Shown in pieces: positions 5,132 to 5,175 of a stretch of DNA of 5,175 bases. The stretch covers positions 1-5,175 of the forward strand of contig CAKQMM010000108.1 in NCBI GenBank assembly GCA_934254755.1. Reading direction: 5' to 3'. Position 1 is the stretch's first letter, and every line of letters begins with the position of its first letter. The stretch is from an uncultured Clostridia bacterium (GTDB lineage: Bacteria > Bacillota > Clostridia > Christensenellales > Borkfalkiaceae). A program made the translations under genes and the position numbers. The notes beneath the pieces are model-generated. The model saw only the letters and a list, made by a program, of their open reading frames with translations, ran no database searches and was not told the origin of the DNA.

Positions 5132-5175
5132 ATGAAAAATTTTTTAATAATTTGCCTATCGGTGCTGTTTTTGTT
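5132..5175 (+). CDS. Start of a gene for a probable exported or membrane protein, cut by the window edge
   Basis: Only 14 full codons are visible: M-K-N-F followed by LIICLSVLFL. One Lys after Met and then an unbroken hydrophobic run are typical of the beginning of a signal peptide or an N-terminal membrane anchor. The ATG is preceded by overlapping AAGGTGAGG (5119-5127), a good ribosome binding site that overlaps the stop codon of the DUF4250-like gene, and the gap from that stop is six bases, so the two genes are probably translated from one transcript with coupling. The product cannot be identified. Confidence 0.6.
   Translation, partial: MKNFLIICLSVLFL

Noticed and set aside
1..5175. Mobile element, CRISPR array, toxin-antitoxin or defence system
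   Set aside because: I found no transposase, integrase, direct-repeat array or paired small toxin-like genes. The only small gene with a partner is the DUF4250-like one, and the partner's visible start looks exported, not antitoxin-like.

Overview
The window reads as a chromosomal stretch of an uncultivated-looking Bacillota, probably a Clostridia-type gut or sediment bacterium. The grounds are indirect: strong GGAGG/AGGTGA-type ribosome binding sites, consensus sigma-A promoters, U-rich hairpin terminators, a Cys-rich HisRS of the kind common in clostridia, and a small DUF4250-like protein. Codon use (many GCG, CGC, GAC, AAA, GTT) looks even across all genes, so I see no sign of recent transfer. 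Placement below phylum is a guess.

Layout. Positions 1-1100 hold the 3' part of hslU (ATPase/unfoldase of the HslUV protease; its Walker A segment lies before the window). After 29 bases comes hisS (1130-2374). A 112-base gap with a long imperfect stem, a candidate extended -10 promoter and a 14-bp palindrome leads into a thioredoxin gene (2487-2813), closed by a bidirectional terminator. A separate promoter drives a divergent-subfamily nucleoside hydrolase (2947-3831). A near-perfect bidirectional terminator separates it from a convergent minus-strand lipid/diacylglycerol kinase gene (3885-4778), which has its own near-consensus promoter. Beyond a 155-base divergent region lies a DUF4250-like small gene (4934-5125) that looks leaderless, followed six bases later by the start of a gene whose first residues look like a signal peptide or membrane segment, cut by the window edge.

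How the genes relate. HslU, HisRS and thioredoxin are general housekeeping functions (protein quality control, translation, thiol redox) lying in one direction, the first two probably co-transcribed. Nucleoside salvage and lipid phosphorylation are separate single-gene units. Nothing joins these genes into one pathway. I find no mobile element, CRISPR array, tRNA, rRNA, phage gene or defence system, and no convincing undescribed system. The most interesting details are the promoter abutting the start codon of the DUF4250-like gene, the nucleoside hydrolase with Trp where the classical catalytic His is expected, and the structured region ahead of the thioredoxin gene.
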